Assembly (NCBI GenBank): GCA_017433375.1
Contig: JAFRHG010000014.1
Span: forward strand, 62,001-126,000
DNA: 64,000 bases
Source: Bacillota bacterium
GTDB taxonomy: Bacteria > Bacillota > Clostridia > Peptostreptococcales > Anaerovoracaceae
Direction of reading: 5' to 3'
Shown here: piece after piece, positions 1 through 8,744 of the stretch
Layout of the letters: each line of letters opens with the position of its first letter
Numbering within the stretch: the stretch's first letter is position 1
Position numbers and translations under genes: made by a program
Notes under the pieces: generated by a model
Told to the model about the DNA's origin: nothing
Database searches by the model: none
What the model saw: the letters and a program-made list of their open reading frames with translations, nothing else

Positions 1-205
1 GGACGTAGTAGAGGCGGGCGCCGATGATGCCGGCGGGGACGCAGATGAGAACGAAGTTCAGGATCTGGTCCGGGGACAGATCGTGGGAGGGGGCGCGGCG
101 GCAGCATAAAAAAGTCGCGAGAATGATCCCGCCGCAGATCACGATCGCGTACCACATAATATCGATATTAAAGATGGTAAATGCTACAGGGTCCGGTACT
201 GGCAT
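1..205 (-). CDS. lgt: Prolipoprotein diacylglyceryl transferase, N-terminal part (cut by window edge)
   Basis: The minus strand from the ATG at 205 reads MPVPDPVAFTIFNIDIMWYA, then a hydrophobic stretch (about residues 19-33) and ends at the edge in GIIGARLYYV. The D-P-V-A-F opening and the G-A-R-L-Y-Y-V segment are characteristic of Lgt, which transfers diacylglycerol from phosphatidylglycerol to the lipobox cysteine of prolipoproteins at the membrane. Only about 68 codons are present; the gene continues left of the window. It starts 4 bases after the stop of a lipoprotein gene, so the enzyme and a substrate appear to be co-transcribed. lspA, the next enzyme of the pathway, is at 43176. The identification rests on motif recognition over a short fragment. 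Confidence 0.85.
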   Translation of the reverse strand, partial: MPVPDPVAFTIFNIDIMWYAIVICGGIILATFLCCRRAPSHDLSPDQILNFVLICVPAGIIGARLYYV

Positions 206-209
206 AGGA

Positions 210-710
210 CTACTGGTTGCTGTTCACCAGCTGCCGGGGATCCAGAGGGAGAATCAGCTCCACTGTGTCTCCCATGAGATAGACGGTGTACAGGGCGTCC
301 GGGTCATCGGAGTACTTCTTCTGGAAGGTTTCCGCGTCGCTCACGGCCGGTTCGCCGTTCTCCATCACGACGATGCCCATGTCCGCGCCGAACGCATACT
401 CCGAAGTCATGTTCCGGTCGGCGATGTAATAGCCGTCTTCGTAGTTTTCGTTGACGACGACCTGCTTTTGCTCCACGACCACCTTGTAGCTTTCTCCTTC
501 GGAAATGAGGGAAACGGAACCGGTGACCGTATCCGCGCCGTCATTGACCAGTTGGTCCGCGCACTCTCCGGTGAGAAACTCCACGTCCATTTCTGCTCCG
601 TCATAATTGACATCGCTGTCCTCCGGCGAACCGCTGCACCCGGCAAGGGCGGCGGCCAGGGATAGGCATAATACCCCGGAGAGAATCAGTCTGATACAAT
701 TCTTCTTCAT
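210..710 (-). CDS. Predicted lipoprotein of unknown function
   Basis: A 166-residue protein with a lysine-containing start, a hydrophobic core (residues 7-22) and the lipobox L-A-G-C with Cys25 as the predicted lipidation site, so it is expected to be anchored outside the membrane. The mature part is acidic (D/E-rich) and beta-like, without a family I recognise. A good Shine-Dalgarno (GGTGGAG) lies before the ATG on the minus strand. It ends 4 bases before lgt begins on the same strand, which indicates one operon. A 6-bp inverted repeat (TGACCG/CGGTCA, 729-746) sits in its leader. Function unknown; the lipoprotein call is firm. Confidence 0.8.
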   Translation of the reverse strand: MKKNCIRLILSGVLCLSLAAALAGCSGSPEDSDVNYDGAEMDVEFLTGECADQLVNDGADTVTGSVSLISEGESYKVVVEQKQVVVNENYEDGYYIADRNMTSEYAFGADMGIVVMENGEPAVSDAETFQKKYSDDPDALYTVYLMGDTVELILPLDPRQLVNSNQ

Positions 711-842
711 TTCTCCACCAACCCGGACTGACCGTCAACGCGGTCAAACCGTTCAAAATTCAATGATATCCAACTATCACCATCATACACGGAAAAGGGG
801 AGCATGACAAGTAAATTGAAGAATTATGTCACTTAGGGGAGT

Positions 843-880
843 AAAGTGGTTGACAAATGGAGGAAAGTGGCATAAAATGG
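843..880 (+). promoter_or_regulatory. mraZ promoter with overlapping MraZ-type direct repeats
   Basis: TTGACA (850-855) and TAAAAT (873-878) with a 17-base spacer form a near-consensus sigma-A promoter. Four heptamers run through it: AAAGTGG (843), CAAATGG (854), AAAGTGG (864) and AAAATGG (874), spaced 11, 10 and 10 bases, one helical turn apart. MraZ proteins are known to bind direct repeats of the type AAAGTG(T/G)N3 (Mycoplasma) or TGGGN (E. coli) upstream of their own operon. The overlap with -35 and -10 suggests autorepression of the division cluster (inference). Confidence 0.8.
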
Positions 881-928
881 TGGCGAATCAGAGGCAAAAG
901 GAGTCTTATTCTCTAACGGGGAGCGAAC

Positions 929-1369
929 ATGTTTGTCGGAAAATACAGCAATTCCATAGACGGCAAGTTCAGGCTGATCGTCCCCTCCAAGTTCCGGGAG
1001 GAACTGCGGGGCAAGTGCATCATGGCCAAATCCCTGGACAAGTGCCTCACGATCTACACCATGGAAGAATGGAAGAAGTTCGTGGACAAGCTGGATGAGC
1101 TTCCCACGAGCAACCCTAACAGCCGGCGAGTCCGGAGACATTTCCACTCTTCCGCGGCGGAGTGCGACATCGATAAGCAGGGACGGCTGACGATCCCCCA
1201 GGAACTGCGGGAATACGCGGGAATCGAAAAGGATCTGATCACCGTCGGCAGCAACAAGGTCATCGAGGTCTGGAGCAGAGAGCAGTGGGATGCGGAACTG
1301 AATCCGGACACGGGCGAGCTCCTGGATGCCAGCGAAGCGGCAGAGGGACTGGAGATCTATGGATTTTAA
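929..1369 (+). CDS. mraZ: MraZ, transcriptional regulator of the division and cell-wall cluster
   Basis: A 146-residue protein with two tandem MraZ/AbrB-like swapped-hairpin domains. The first starts at FVGKYSNSIDGKFRLIVPSK and the second near residue 78 at CDIDKQGRLTIPQELREYAG; both carry the D-x-K/Q-G-R motif of the fold. Family members form ring oligomers that bind direct repeats ahead of the cluster, and such repeats are seen at 843-880. The length is usual for the family. It is the first gene of the mraZ-ftsZ cluster and overlaps rsmH by 11 bases, so the two should be translationally coupled. Confidence 0.96.
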   Translation: MFVGKYSNSIDGKFRLIVPSKFREELRGKCIMAKSLDKCLTIYTMEEWKKFVDKLDELPTSNPNSRRVRRHFHSSAAECDIDKQGRLTIPQELREYAGIEKDLITVGSNKVIEVWSREQWDAELNPDTGELLDASEAAEGLEIYGF

Positions 1370-2306
1370 GCACACGCCGGTACTCTTCGCGGAGTGCATG
1401 GACGCGCTGAAGATCAGAGAAGGCGGAACCTATGTGGACGGAACCCTGGGCGGGGGAGGCCACGCGGCGGGAATCGCCGAACGGATCGGACCGGCGGGAA
1501 CCCTGATCGGCATCGACCGGGATCAGGACGCGCTGGACGCGGCGGAAAAGAGGCTTAAGCCTTACCCCTGCCGGAAGATCCTGGTGAAGAGCACCTACGC
1601 GGAGATCAAGAAGATCCTGGAGGAACAGGATATCCCCGGAATCGACGGGGCACTGCTGGACATCGGCGTATCGTCCTTCCAGCTGGACAATCCCGACAGA
1701 GGATTCTCCTACATGCAGGACGCGCCGCTGGATATGCGGATGGACCGGAGCGAAACCTTCAGCGCCCGGGATGTGGTGAACAGCTACAGCCGGGACCAGT
1801 TGGCGGACATCATCCGCAGATACGGTGAAGAACGGTGGGCAGGACGCATCGCCTCCTTCATCGTCGACAAAAGAAAAGAAGGGCCGATCGAGACCACCGG
1901 ACAGCTGACGGAAATCATCAAGGCAGCGATTCCGGCATCGGCTCGGAGAGAAGGACCCCATCCGGCAAAACGGACCTTTCAGGCCATCCGGATCGAGGTC
2001 AACGGAGAACTTGACCAACTCTTACAATCCTGTAAAGACTACTGCGACGTCCTGCTTCCAGGGGGAAGGTTATGCATCATCACCTTCCACTCCCTGGAGG
2101 ACAGGATAGTAAAAGAGGCCTTCGCCAAACGGCTGGACCCCTGCACATGTCCCAAGGACCTTCCGGTCTGCGTCTGCGGAAAGCGGGCGGACGTGAAGAA
2201 GGTGACCGGCAGGCCGGTAACGGCTTCCCGGGAGGAACAGGAAAGTAATCCAAGGGCCCGCAGCGCGAAAATGCGGGCGATAGAAAAACTGACACAATCG
2301 GAATGA
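1359..2306 (+). CDS. rsmH: 16S rRNA (cytosine-1402-N4) methyltransferase RsmH
   Basis: A 315-residue SAM-dependent enzyme that methylates N4 of C1402 in 16S rRNA. The start at the ATG reading MDFKHTPVLFAEC matches the family's usual N-terminus. An upstream in-frame ATG (1326) would add 11 unrelated residues and lie deep in mraZ. The glycine-rich SAM motif D-G-T-L-G-G-G-G-H is at residues 27-35. Further motifs are DIGVSSFQLDNPDRGFSY and the C-terminal ITFHSLEDRIVK, all typical of RsmH (MraW). The purine-rich stretch at 1343-1354 inside mraZ serves as ribosome-binding site. Confidence 0.97.
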   Translation: MDFKHTPVLFAECMDALKIREGGTYVDGTLGGGGHAAGIAERIGPAGTLIGIDRDQDALDAAEKRLKPYPCRKILVKSTYAEIKKILEEQDIPGIDGALLDIGVSSFQLDNPDRGFSYMQDAPLDMRMDRSETFSARDVVNSYSRDQLADIIRRYGEERWAGRIASFIVDKRKEGPIETTGQLTEIIKAAIPASARREGPHPAKRTFQAIRIEVNGELDQLLQSCKDYCDVLLPGGRLCIITFHSLEDRIVKEAFAKRLDPCTCPKDLPVCVCGKRADVKKVTGRPVTASREEQESNPRARSAKMRAIEKLTQSE

Positions 2307-2330
2307 GCATAACAGGAATGGGGCTATGGT

Positions 2331-2792
2331 ATGATTGCTGCGGAACAATGGTATGAATTCCAGGAACAATATCAGAAATATGGCTTAGATATGAAACCCC
2401 AGGAGTCCAGGGAACACCGGGAACGGCGGCGGCAGGCCGCCAGGAAGGCCGGTGTAGCCGATCTGGGCATCCTCAAGGATAGGAGGCTGATCCTGATGGG
2501 GCTTGCGGCCATAGCGATGACGATGATCCTTCTCATTGTCATGACCGCCTACGCTGCGTCCATCAAATACGAGATCGGCGTGACGGAGGCGGAGAACAGC
2601 GCGCTCTGGGATGACATCAAGCACCTTCAGTCCAGCCAGACGACCATGAACGGAGTGGGGTACGTCGAAGAGCGGGCCGCTCAGGAACTGAAGATGAAAG
2701 CGGCAAAGACGGAACAGATCGTCTACGTGTCCAGAAGTGACATGCCGCCGGCGGGATTTGCCGATGTTCTGAAGTCAAAAGCCTATCAATAA
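2331..2792 (+). CDS. ftsL: FtsL/DivIC-like septum protein
   Basis: A 153-residue bitopic protein: a charged cytoplasmic head of about 50 residues, one membrane segment (about 53-75), then a heptad-like extracellular helix (about 78-115). Sequence conservation in FtsL is poor, so the call rests on size, topology and position between rsmH and the class B PBP, the invariant place of ftsL. FtsL forms a complex with FtsQ/DivIB and DivIC that activates the FtsW-PBP septal synthase. The cytoplasmic head is longer than in many FtsL proteins. Confidence 0.85.
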   Translation: MIAAEQWYEFQEQYQKYGLDMKPQESREHRERRRQAARKAGVADLGILKDRRLILMGLAAIAMTMILLIVMTAYAASIKYEIGVTEAENSALWDDIKHLQSSQTTMNGVGYVEERAAQELKMKAAKTEQIVYVSRSDMPPAGFADVLKSKAYQ

Positions 2793-2807
2793 TCGTCGGA
2801 ACCTGAA

Positions 2808-2834
2808 CCCGGACCGCGCTATCTGCGGCCCGGG
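2808..2834 (+). other. Stem-loop between ftsL and the PBP gene
   Basis: The arms CCCGGACCGC (2808-2817) and GCGGCCCGGG (2825-2834) pair over 10 bp with one mismatch around a 7-base loop. No clear T-run follows (attcgttgttta), so this is more likely an attenuating or mRNA-processing hairpin than a full terminator. Confidence 0.5.
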
Positions 2835-2861
2835 ATTCGTTGTTTATTTACGGAGAATTCT

Positions 2862-4877
2862 ATGTCGGTCACAGAGAGAAGCAAACGGAATCTGATCATC
2901 GTTGCGATGCTGTTTTTTGCGTTGCTTTTGCTTCTCGCCTTCCGGGTCGGCTGGGTGCAGATCGTGAAAGGTGAGGAGTACTCCGCCCGGGCCATCGAGC
3001 AGCAGACCAAGGACAAGACCCTGATGGCCGAACGGGGCGTGATCTATGACACCAACGGGGACGAGCTGGCGGTCAGCGTCAGCTGCTACTCCATCTGGGT
3101 GCGGCCCGATAGCGTGAAGGTGGGCGAGGACAAGAAGGAAGTCAAGAAGAACATCGCCCAGACCACCTCCGTGCTGGAAGCCTACACGGGCGTGGAGTCC
3201 AACAAGATCGCGGAGATCCTGAATTCGGGAGAGAAGCTGGTCTGCGTAGCCCGCGGGCTGGACAAGGACGCCGCGGATTCCATCCGCAAGTCCGACGCCA
3301 AGGGAATCGAGATCGTCGAGGACACCCGGCGCAACTACCCTCTGGGTGAGAGCGCGGCCCACGTACTGGGCTCGGTCAACATCGATAACGAGGGCCTGTC
3401 CGGGCTGGAGCTCCAGTACAACTCCTATCTCAGCGGCGTCTCCGGGCGCTGGGTGAGCTACACGGACACCAGCGGACGGCAGCTGTCCAACAACTACGGG
3501 GACGAGCGCCATTACCAGACAAGGGACGGCTACAACATCGTCACCACCCTGGACCACGTGATCCAGCACTACCTGGAGGAAGCCCTGGCCAGCGCCCAGA
3601 AGAAGACCAAGGCCAAGCGCTGCATGGGTATCGTGATGGAAGTGGAGACGGGCAGGGTGCTGGCCATGGGCCAGATCCCCTCCTTTGACCTGAACAATCC
3701 CATGGAACCCACCGATGACGATGACATCGTCGCCTTCAAGAACATGGACTCCGACGAACAGACGGAGTACCTTTCGGATATGTGGAGAAACTCCCTGATC
3801 TGCGACGTCTACGAGCCGGGCTCCACATTCAAGCTGATCACCACCTCCACAGCCCTGGAGGAGGACGTTACCACCCTCAACGACAAGTACACCTGCAACA
3901 GCGGCTATAAGGTGGCCGGCAGGTTCATCCAGTGCTGGGCCTATCCCGACTCCCACGGAACGGAGACGGTGAAGCAGGCGGTCAGCAACTCCTGCAACCC
4001 GGTGTTCATGAAGATCGCCCTGAAGATCGGACTGGACACTTTCTACGAGTATCTGGACACCTTCGGGGTCAAGGACAAGACCGGAATCGATTTCCCGGGC
4101 GAGGCTACGGCCATCCTTCAGGATAAGGACAGCGCGGGAGAGATCGGCCTGGCGACCATCGGCTTCGGCCAGGGCGTGGCGGTCACCCCCATCGAGCTGA
4201 TCACGGCGGTCTGCTCCCTGGGCAACGAGGGCAAGCTGATGCAGCCTCATCTGGTGAAGGAAATGACCGACTCCAAGGGCAAGACCGTGGAGAAGTTTGA
4301 TCCGGTGATGGTGCGGCAGACCGTGTCCAAGAAGACGGCCAAGCAGCTCTGCGACGTCATGGAGTACGTGGCAGGCGAGGGCGGCGGCGCGACGGCGGCG
4401 GCGGTTCCCGGATACCGGGTCGGCGCCAAGACCGGAACGGCGAACAAGCTCAGTGAAAGCGGCAGGGGTTACGGCGGCGACACCTATTCCTCCTGCATCG
4501 CCATGGCGCCCATGAACGATCCCAAGATCGCCGTGCTGATCATCGTGGACAGCCCGAAGGGCGTGCGCTTCGGCAGCGTGACGGCGGCGCCGGCGGTCAG
4601 CAAGGTGCTGAGCAAGACGCTGCCCTACCTGAACATCTCCGCCGATGCAAAGGCAATCAAAGAAGCGGAGAAGGAAGAGGAAGAAAAGACCCTGCTGGTT
4701 CCCGACGTGATCGGAAAGGGCGCCAGCGACGCGGCGGCTCTCCTCATGGACGAGGGCCTGGATTACGATCTGGATGACGGCGCCGACGGCGATGACTTCA
4801 TCGTCATCAAGCAGTATCCGGCGGCGGGAACGGAAGTCAAGAAGGGAACGAAGATCTATCTCTACCGGGAAGAGTAG
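2862..4877 (+). CDS. ftsI: Class B penicillin-binding protein with PASTA domain (septal transpeptidase)
   Basis: A 671-residue peptidoglycan transpeptidase. Order: short cytoplasmic tail, membrane anchor (about 12-30), PBP dimerisation domain, transpeptidase domain, and one C-terminal PASTA domain (about 611-671, starting LLVPDVIGKGAS). The catalytic motifs are S321-T-F-K, S377-C-N and K523-T-G-T. It makes septal cross-links as partner of FtsW at 8720. In spore formers two paralogues (PBP2B and SpoVD) often lie here; only one is present. The next gene is murF; murE, usual at this place, is absent. Confidence 0.95.
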   Translation: MSVTERSKRNLIIVAMLFFALLLLLAFRVGWVQIVKGEEYSARAIEQQTKDKTLMAERGVIYDTNGDELAVSVSCYSIWVRPDSVKVGEDKKEVKKNIAQTTSVLEAYTGVESNKIAEILNSGEKLVCVARGLDKDAADSIRKSDAKGIEIVEDTRRNYPLGESAAHVLGSVNIDNEGLSGLELQYNSYLSGVSGRWVSYTDTSGRQLSNNYGDERHYQTRDGYNIVTTLDHVIQHYLEEALASAQKKTKAKRCMGIVMEVETGRVLAMGQIPSFDLNNPMEPTDDDDIVAFKNMDSDEQTEYLSDMWRNSLICDVYEPGSTFKLITTSTALEEDVTTLNDKYTCNSGYKVAGRFIQCWAYPDSHGTETVKQAVSNSCNPVFMKIALKIGLDTFYEYLDTFGVKDKTGIDFPGEATAILQDKDSAGEIGLATIGFGQGVAVTPIELITAVCSLGNEGKLMQPHLVKEMTDSKGKTVEKFDPVMVRQTVSKKTAKQLCDVMEYVAGEGGGATAAAVPGYRVGAKTGTANKLSESGRGYGGDTYSSCIAMAPMNDPKIAVLIIVDSPKGVRFGSVTAAPAVSKVLSKTLPYLNISADAKAIKEAEKEEEEKTLLVPDVIGKGASDAAALLMDEGLDYDLDDGADGDDFIVIKQYPAAGTEVKKGTKIYLYREE

Positions 4878-4942
4878 AGACGGACAGCCGACGGACGGCA
4901 GATATCAAACAGAGTTAAGGGACGAAGAAGAGAGAAGTGACA

Positions 4943-6337
4943 ATGAAGACCATAACCATAGAGGAAGCGGCAAAGGCTGCGGAAGGACACCTCATCCGGC
5001 GGGGTGAGCGGGACACTGTCAGCGGCGTCGTCCACGATTCCCGGGAGTGCGGGGAGTCGGATCTTTTTGTGTGTGTTAAAGGTGCGCGGACGGACGGGCA
5101 CCGGTTCCTGCCCCAGGCGGTGAAGCAGGGATGCGGCAGCGTCCTGATCTCCGATGAATCGGCCCTGGCCGACGATATGCACATCAACGCCATCCTGGTG
5201 GAGGATACGGTCAAGGCCATGGGTAAACTGGCGGCCTGGTACCTGGATCAGCTGGACCTGATCCGCGTTGCCGTCACCGGCAGCGTGGGCAAGACCTCCA
5301 CCCGGGATCTGATCTACTACGTGCTCAACGAGAAGTTCCGCTGCGGGCGGAATCTGAAGAACTACAACAACGAGATCGGCCTTCCCCTCAGCATCTTTCA
5401 GCTGGAGGAGGATCACAGGGCAGTGGTCCTGGAGATAGGCATGAGCGATTTCGGGGAAATCGATTACCTGGCGGGGATCGTCCGCCCCCATATCGGCGTC
5501 ATCACCAATATCGGCAACTCCCACATGGAAACGCTGGGCAGCCAGGAGGGGATCTTCCAGGCGAAGATGGAGCTCGCGGCCCACGTGCCGTCCCGGGAAG
5601 AGGGCGGGACCATGGTCTTCGCTCATGACAGCGAATTCCTGACCCGGGAGCGGACGGCCGGAGACTACGAGAGCATCTTTGTGGGCAGCGACGGCCACAG
5701 CGACTATATCGTGACGGATATTGAAGACAGGGGTATCGAAGGAATCCGCTTTGCGGTAGAATATGAGGGAGAGCGGGTAATATTCAGCGTTCCCTTGCCC
5801 GGACGGCACAACGCCGTCAACGCGACCCTTGCCGGGGCGGTGGGCCACCATCTGGGCATGACGCCGGATGAGATCCAGAAGGGTCTGTCCAGGGCGACGC
5901 TTACGGGAAACCGCCTGAAGGTCCGCAGAAAGGGCACCCTGACAGTCATCGACGACACCTATAACGCCAGCCCGGCTTCCATGAAATCGGCCCTGCGCGT
6001 TCTGGAGAAGAGTTCCTGCGTCGGCAAACGGACGGCCATACTCGGCGAGATGTACGAGCTGGGCAGCGACGAAGCCAGGATGCACTATCATGTGGGCGTC
6101 TTCGCCGCCGGCTGCGGCATCGACCGCATCATCGCCGTCGGGCCCCTGGCCCGGCACATCGCGGAGGGCGCGGAAGCGGGCTGCATGGAGGCCTTCTGGT
6201 TCGCGGATAAGGAAGACTTCCTGAAACATAAAGAAGAGTATATCGCCCCGGATGACGTGGTTCTGGTGAAGGCGTCACGGGGCATGAAAATGGAAGCCAT
6301 CGTGGATGCGCTGACGATGGAGGACGAAAAGGAATGA
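4943..6337 (+). CDS. murF: UDP-MurNAc-tripeptide--D-Ala-D-Ala ligase MurF
   Basis: A 464-residue cytoplasmic ATP-dependent ligase that adds D-Ala-D-Ala to the UDP-MurNAc tripeptide. The Mur-ligase ATP loop T-G-S-V-G-K-T-S is at residues 112-119. The Mur signature follows (EIGMSDFGEIDYLAGIVRPH, then TNIGNSHMETLGS), then the C-terminal domain with DDTYNASPASMKSAL. The ATG at 4943 is preferred for its spacing from the purine-rich AGAGAAG; a GTG two codons upstream (4937) is possible. It overlaps mraY by 4 bases (ATGA). Confidence 0.96.
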   Translation: MKTITIEEAAKAAEGHLIRRGERDTVSGVVHDSRECGESDLFVCVKGARTDGHRFLPQAVKQGCGSVLISDESALADDMHINAILVEDTVKAMGKLAAWYLDQLDLIRVAVTGSVGKTSTRDLIYYVLNEKFRCGRNLKNYNNEIGLPLSIFQLEEDHRAVVLEIGMSDFGEIDYLAGIVRPHIGVITNIGNSHMETLGSQEGIFQAKMELAAHVPSREEGGTMVFAHDSEFLTRERTAGDYESIFVGSDGHSDYIVTDIEDRGIEGIRFAVEYEGERVIFSVPLPGRHNAVNATLAGAVGHHLGMTPDEIQKGLSRATLTGNRLKVRRKGTLTVIDDTYNASPASMKSALRVLEKSSCVGKRTAILGEMYELGSDEARMHYHVGVFAAGCGIDRIIAVGPLARHIAEGAEAGCMEAFWFADKEDFLKHKEEYIAPDDVVLVKASRGMKMEAIVDALTMEDEKE

Positions 6338-7341
6338 CGGGAATCATCATCGGCACCGCGGTCATCGCCTTTATCATCACGGTGATCGTAACAAAATTCG
6401 AGATCCCCTTCCTGCAGAGGAAGGCCGGACAGAACATACGGGAAGAGGGGCTGAAGTCCCACTACTCCAAGGCCGGCACGCCCAGCATGGGCGGCATCAG
6501 CATCATCGCCGGCACTTTTGTGGCGGCGCTCCTGTCCAACATCGGCGCGTCGGCGGCCTGGGGAATGAACCCGGGAAACGTGATCGCCATCCTTCTGGTG
6601 TTTCTGGGTTTCGGCCTGGTGGGTTTTTTGGATGACTACCTGAAGGTGATCAAGAAGCAGAACGAGGGGCTGCGGGTGAAACCGAAGTTCGCCCTCCAGC
6701 TGGTGATCGCCCTGATCTTCGGCATCCTGTTCAGGATGATCTCCGAGCAGGGCAGCCAGGTATACATCCCCGGCGTGGACATCTGGGTGGATTTCGGCAT
6801 CCTCTACATACCCTTCGTGGTATTCACCATTCTGGCCATGACCAACGCGGTCAATCTGACCGACGGGCTGGACGGCCTGGCCTCCGGCGTGACAGCGCTG
6901 GTGTCCGCCGCCTTCGTCGTTGCGGGAGTCCTGTTTTCCTACATGGCCTCCGGCGTGGACATCGAAGTCGTTCCGGGAATCCTGTTCTTTGCCGCCCTCT
7001 GCGGTGGCTGCCTGGGATTCCTGGTATTCAATAAGAACCCGGCGAAAATCTTCATGGGGGACACGGGCTCCCTGGCGCTGGGCGGAGGCGTAGCCGCCGC
7101 GGCCATCGCCATGAAGCTGGAATTGCTTTTGCTGATCATCGGCCTTCTCTATGTCATCGAGGCGCTGTCGGTGGTCATGCAGGTGGGCTACTTCAAGCTG
7201 ACCCACGGCAAGCGGATCTTCCGCATGGCGCCTATCCATCATCACTTTGAACTGTGCGGCATGAAGGAGACCCAGGTGGTGGGCGCCTTCTGGGCATTCA
7301 CCGCCCTCTGCTGCATCATCGGCATTCTGGTGCTGATCTGA
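6334..7341 (+). CDS. mraY: Phospho-N-acetylmuramoyl-pentapeptide transferase MraY
   Basis: A 335-residue integral membrane enzyme with about ten membrane helices. It joins phospho-MurNAc-pentapeptide to undecaprenyl phosphate to make lipid I. The catalytic aspartates are in the F-L-D-D-Y loop (D100-D101), N-L-T-D-G-L-D-G is at 174-181, and the nucleotide-binding H-H-H is at 302-304 in MAPIHHHFE. Length and motifs are normal. It starts inside the murF stop (4-base overlap), which indicates translational coupling. Confidence 0.97.
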   Translation: MTGIIIGTAVIAFIITVIVTKFEIPFLQRKAGQNIREEGLKSHYSKAGTPSMGGISIIAGTFVAALLSNIGASAAWGMNPGNVIAILLVFLGFGLVGFLDDYLKVIKKQNEGLRVKPKFALQLVIALIFGILFRMISEQGSQVYIPGVDIWVDFGILYIPFVVFTILAMTNAVNLTDGLDGLASGVTALVSAAFVVAGVLFSYMASGVDIEVVPGILFFAALCGGCLGFLVFNKNPAKIFMGDTGSLALGGGVAAAAIAMKLELLLLIIGLLYVIEALSVVMQVGYFKLTHGKRIFRMAPIHHHFELCGMKETQVVGAFWAFTALCCIIGILVLI

Positions 7342-7376
7342 GGCGGAGAGGGGACATCAGGAAACAGGCAGGAAAG

Positions 7377-8744
7377 ATGAACAACGAACTGAAGGACAAA
7401 AAAATACTGGTGGTCGGCATGGGCCGCAGCGGCATCGCCGCCATGGAGACGGCGCTGGACCTGGGGGCGGAGGTGTCCGTGCAGGACAGCAAGTCCCTGG
7501 AGGAGATCGACCCCCAGCTGCGGAAAACCCTGGAAGGAAACCCGGTGAAACCCTGGCTGGGCTGCGTGCCCGAGGATATAGGGCAGTACGACCTGATGAT
7601 CCTCAGCCCCGGCGTACCCACGGATCTTCCCATGGTGGAGGATGCCCGGGCGGCGGGCGTGGAGATCATCGGCGAGCTGGAGTTCGCCTACCGCCTGTGC
7701 AAAGGCAGCTTCATCGGCATCACGGGAACCAACGGCAAAACCACGACCACGACCCTCGTGGGCGAGATCTATAAGGCGGCGGGAAGAGAGACCTACGTGG
7801 TGGGCAACATCGGCGTTGCCGTGCTGTCCGGCGCGCGTCAGGCCTCGGCGGAAGGCTGGCTGGTGACGGAGGTCAGCAGCTTCCAGCTGGAGACTACCGA
7901 GGAGTTCCGGCCGGAAGTATCGGCCATCCTCAATCTGACGCCGGACCACCTGAACCGCCACAAGACAATGGAAAATTATGGCAAAGCAAAGGCGAGGATA
8001 TTCCAGCGGCAGAGCCGTGACCAGTACTGCGTGGTCAACGCCGACGATCCGGTCTGCTATGCGCTGACGGAGGGCTGCCCGGCCACCGTCGTTCCCTTCA
8101 GCCGACTGAAGGAGCTGGACTTCGGCGCCTTCGTCCGGGACGGGATCATCACGATCCGTGATCAGGAAGGGAAGGAGATTTCCCTCTGCCGGGCCGATGA
8201 GCTGCGGATCCCCGGATCCCACAATCTGGAGAATGCTCTGGCGGCGGCCGCCATCGCCTGCTTCGGCGGTATCGAGCCCCAGGCCATTACGGAAACACTG
8301 AGAACCTTTGCCGGCGTCGCCCACCGGATCGAGCTGGTCCGTGAGATCGGCGGAGTCCGGTTCGTCAACGACTCCAAGGGAACCAATACGGATGCCGCCA
8401 TCAAGGCCATCGAGGCCATGAAGGAAAACATCATCCTCATCGCCGGCGGCTACGACAAGAAGGCGGACTTCACGCCTCTGATCGAGGCCTTCGCGGGCCG
8501 GGTGAAAAAGGCGATCCTCCTCGGCGAGACAGCGCCCATCATCCGGGAGACCGCAGAGAAGATGGGCTTTACGGAGACGGAGACCTGCGCCGACATGGAA
8601 GAGTGCGTGGCCCGGGCATGGGCCTGCGCGAAGCCCGGTGACGTGGTCCTGCTGTCGCCTGCCTGCGCCAGCTGGGATATGTACGATAATTTTGAGCAGA
8701 GAGGGGAGCACTTCAGACGATGCGCAGAAAGTTTGCCTTTATAG
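7377..8744 (+). CDS. murD: UDP-N-acetylmuramoylalanine--D-glutamate ligase MurD
   Basis: A 455-residue ligase that adds D-glutamate to UDP-MurNAc-L-Ala. An N-terminal Rossmann-like domain (KKILVVGMGRSGIAAMETA) is followed by the ATP loop G117-T-N-G-K-T, the Mur central domain (NLTPDHLNRHKTMENYGKAK) and a C-terminal domain (FVNDSKGTNTDAAIKA). The start is the ATG at 7377, where the MurD homology begins and a GGAAAG ribosome-binding site is near. The longer open frame to 7254 runs into mraY and is not used. The 3' end overlaps ftsW by 25 bases. Confidence 0.96.
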   Translation: MNNELKDKKILVVGMGRSGIAAMETALDLGAEVSVQDSKSLEEIDPQLRKTLEGNPVKPWLGCVPEDIGQYDLMILSPGVPTDLPMVEDARAAGVEIIGELEFAYRLCKGSFIGITGTNGKTTTTTLVGEIYKAAGRETYVVGNIGVAVLSGARQASAEGWLVTEVSSFQLETTEEFRPEVSAILNLTPDHLNRHKTMENYGKAKARIFQRQSRDQYCVVNADDPVCYALTEGCPATVVPFSRLKELDFGAFVRDGIITIRDQEGKEISLCRADELRIPGSHNLENALAAAAIACFGGIEPQAITETLRTFAGVAHRIELVREIGGVRFVNDSKGTNTDAAIKAIEAMKENIILIAGGYDKKADFTPLIEAFAGRVKKAILLGETAPIIRETAEKMGFTETETCADMEECVARAWACAKPGDVVLLSPACASWDMYDNFEQRGEHFRRCAESLPL

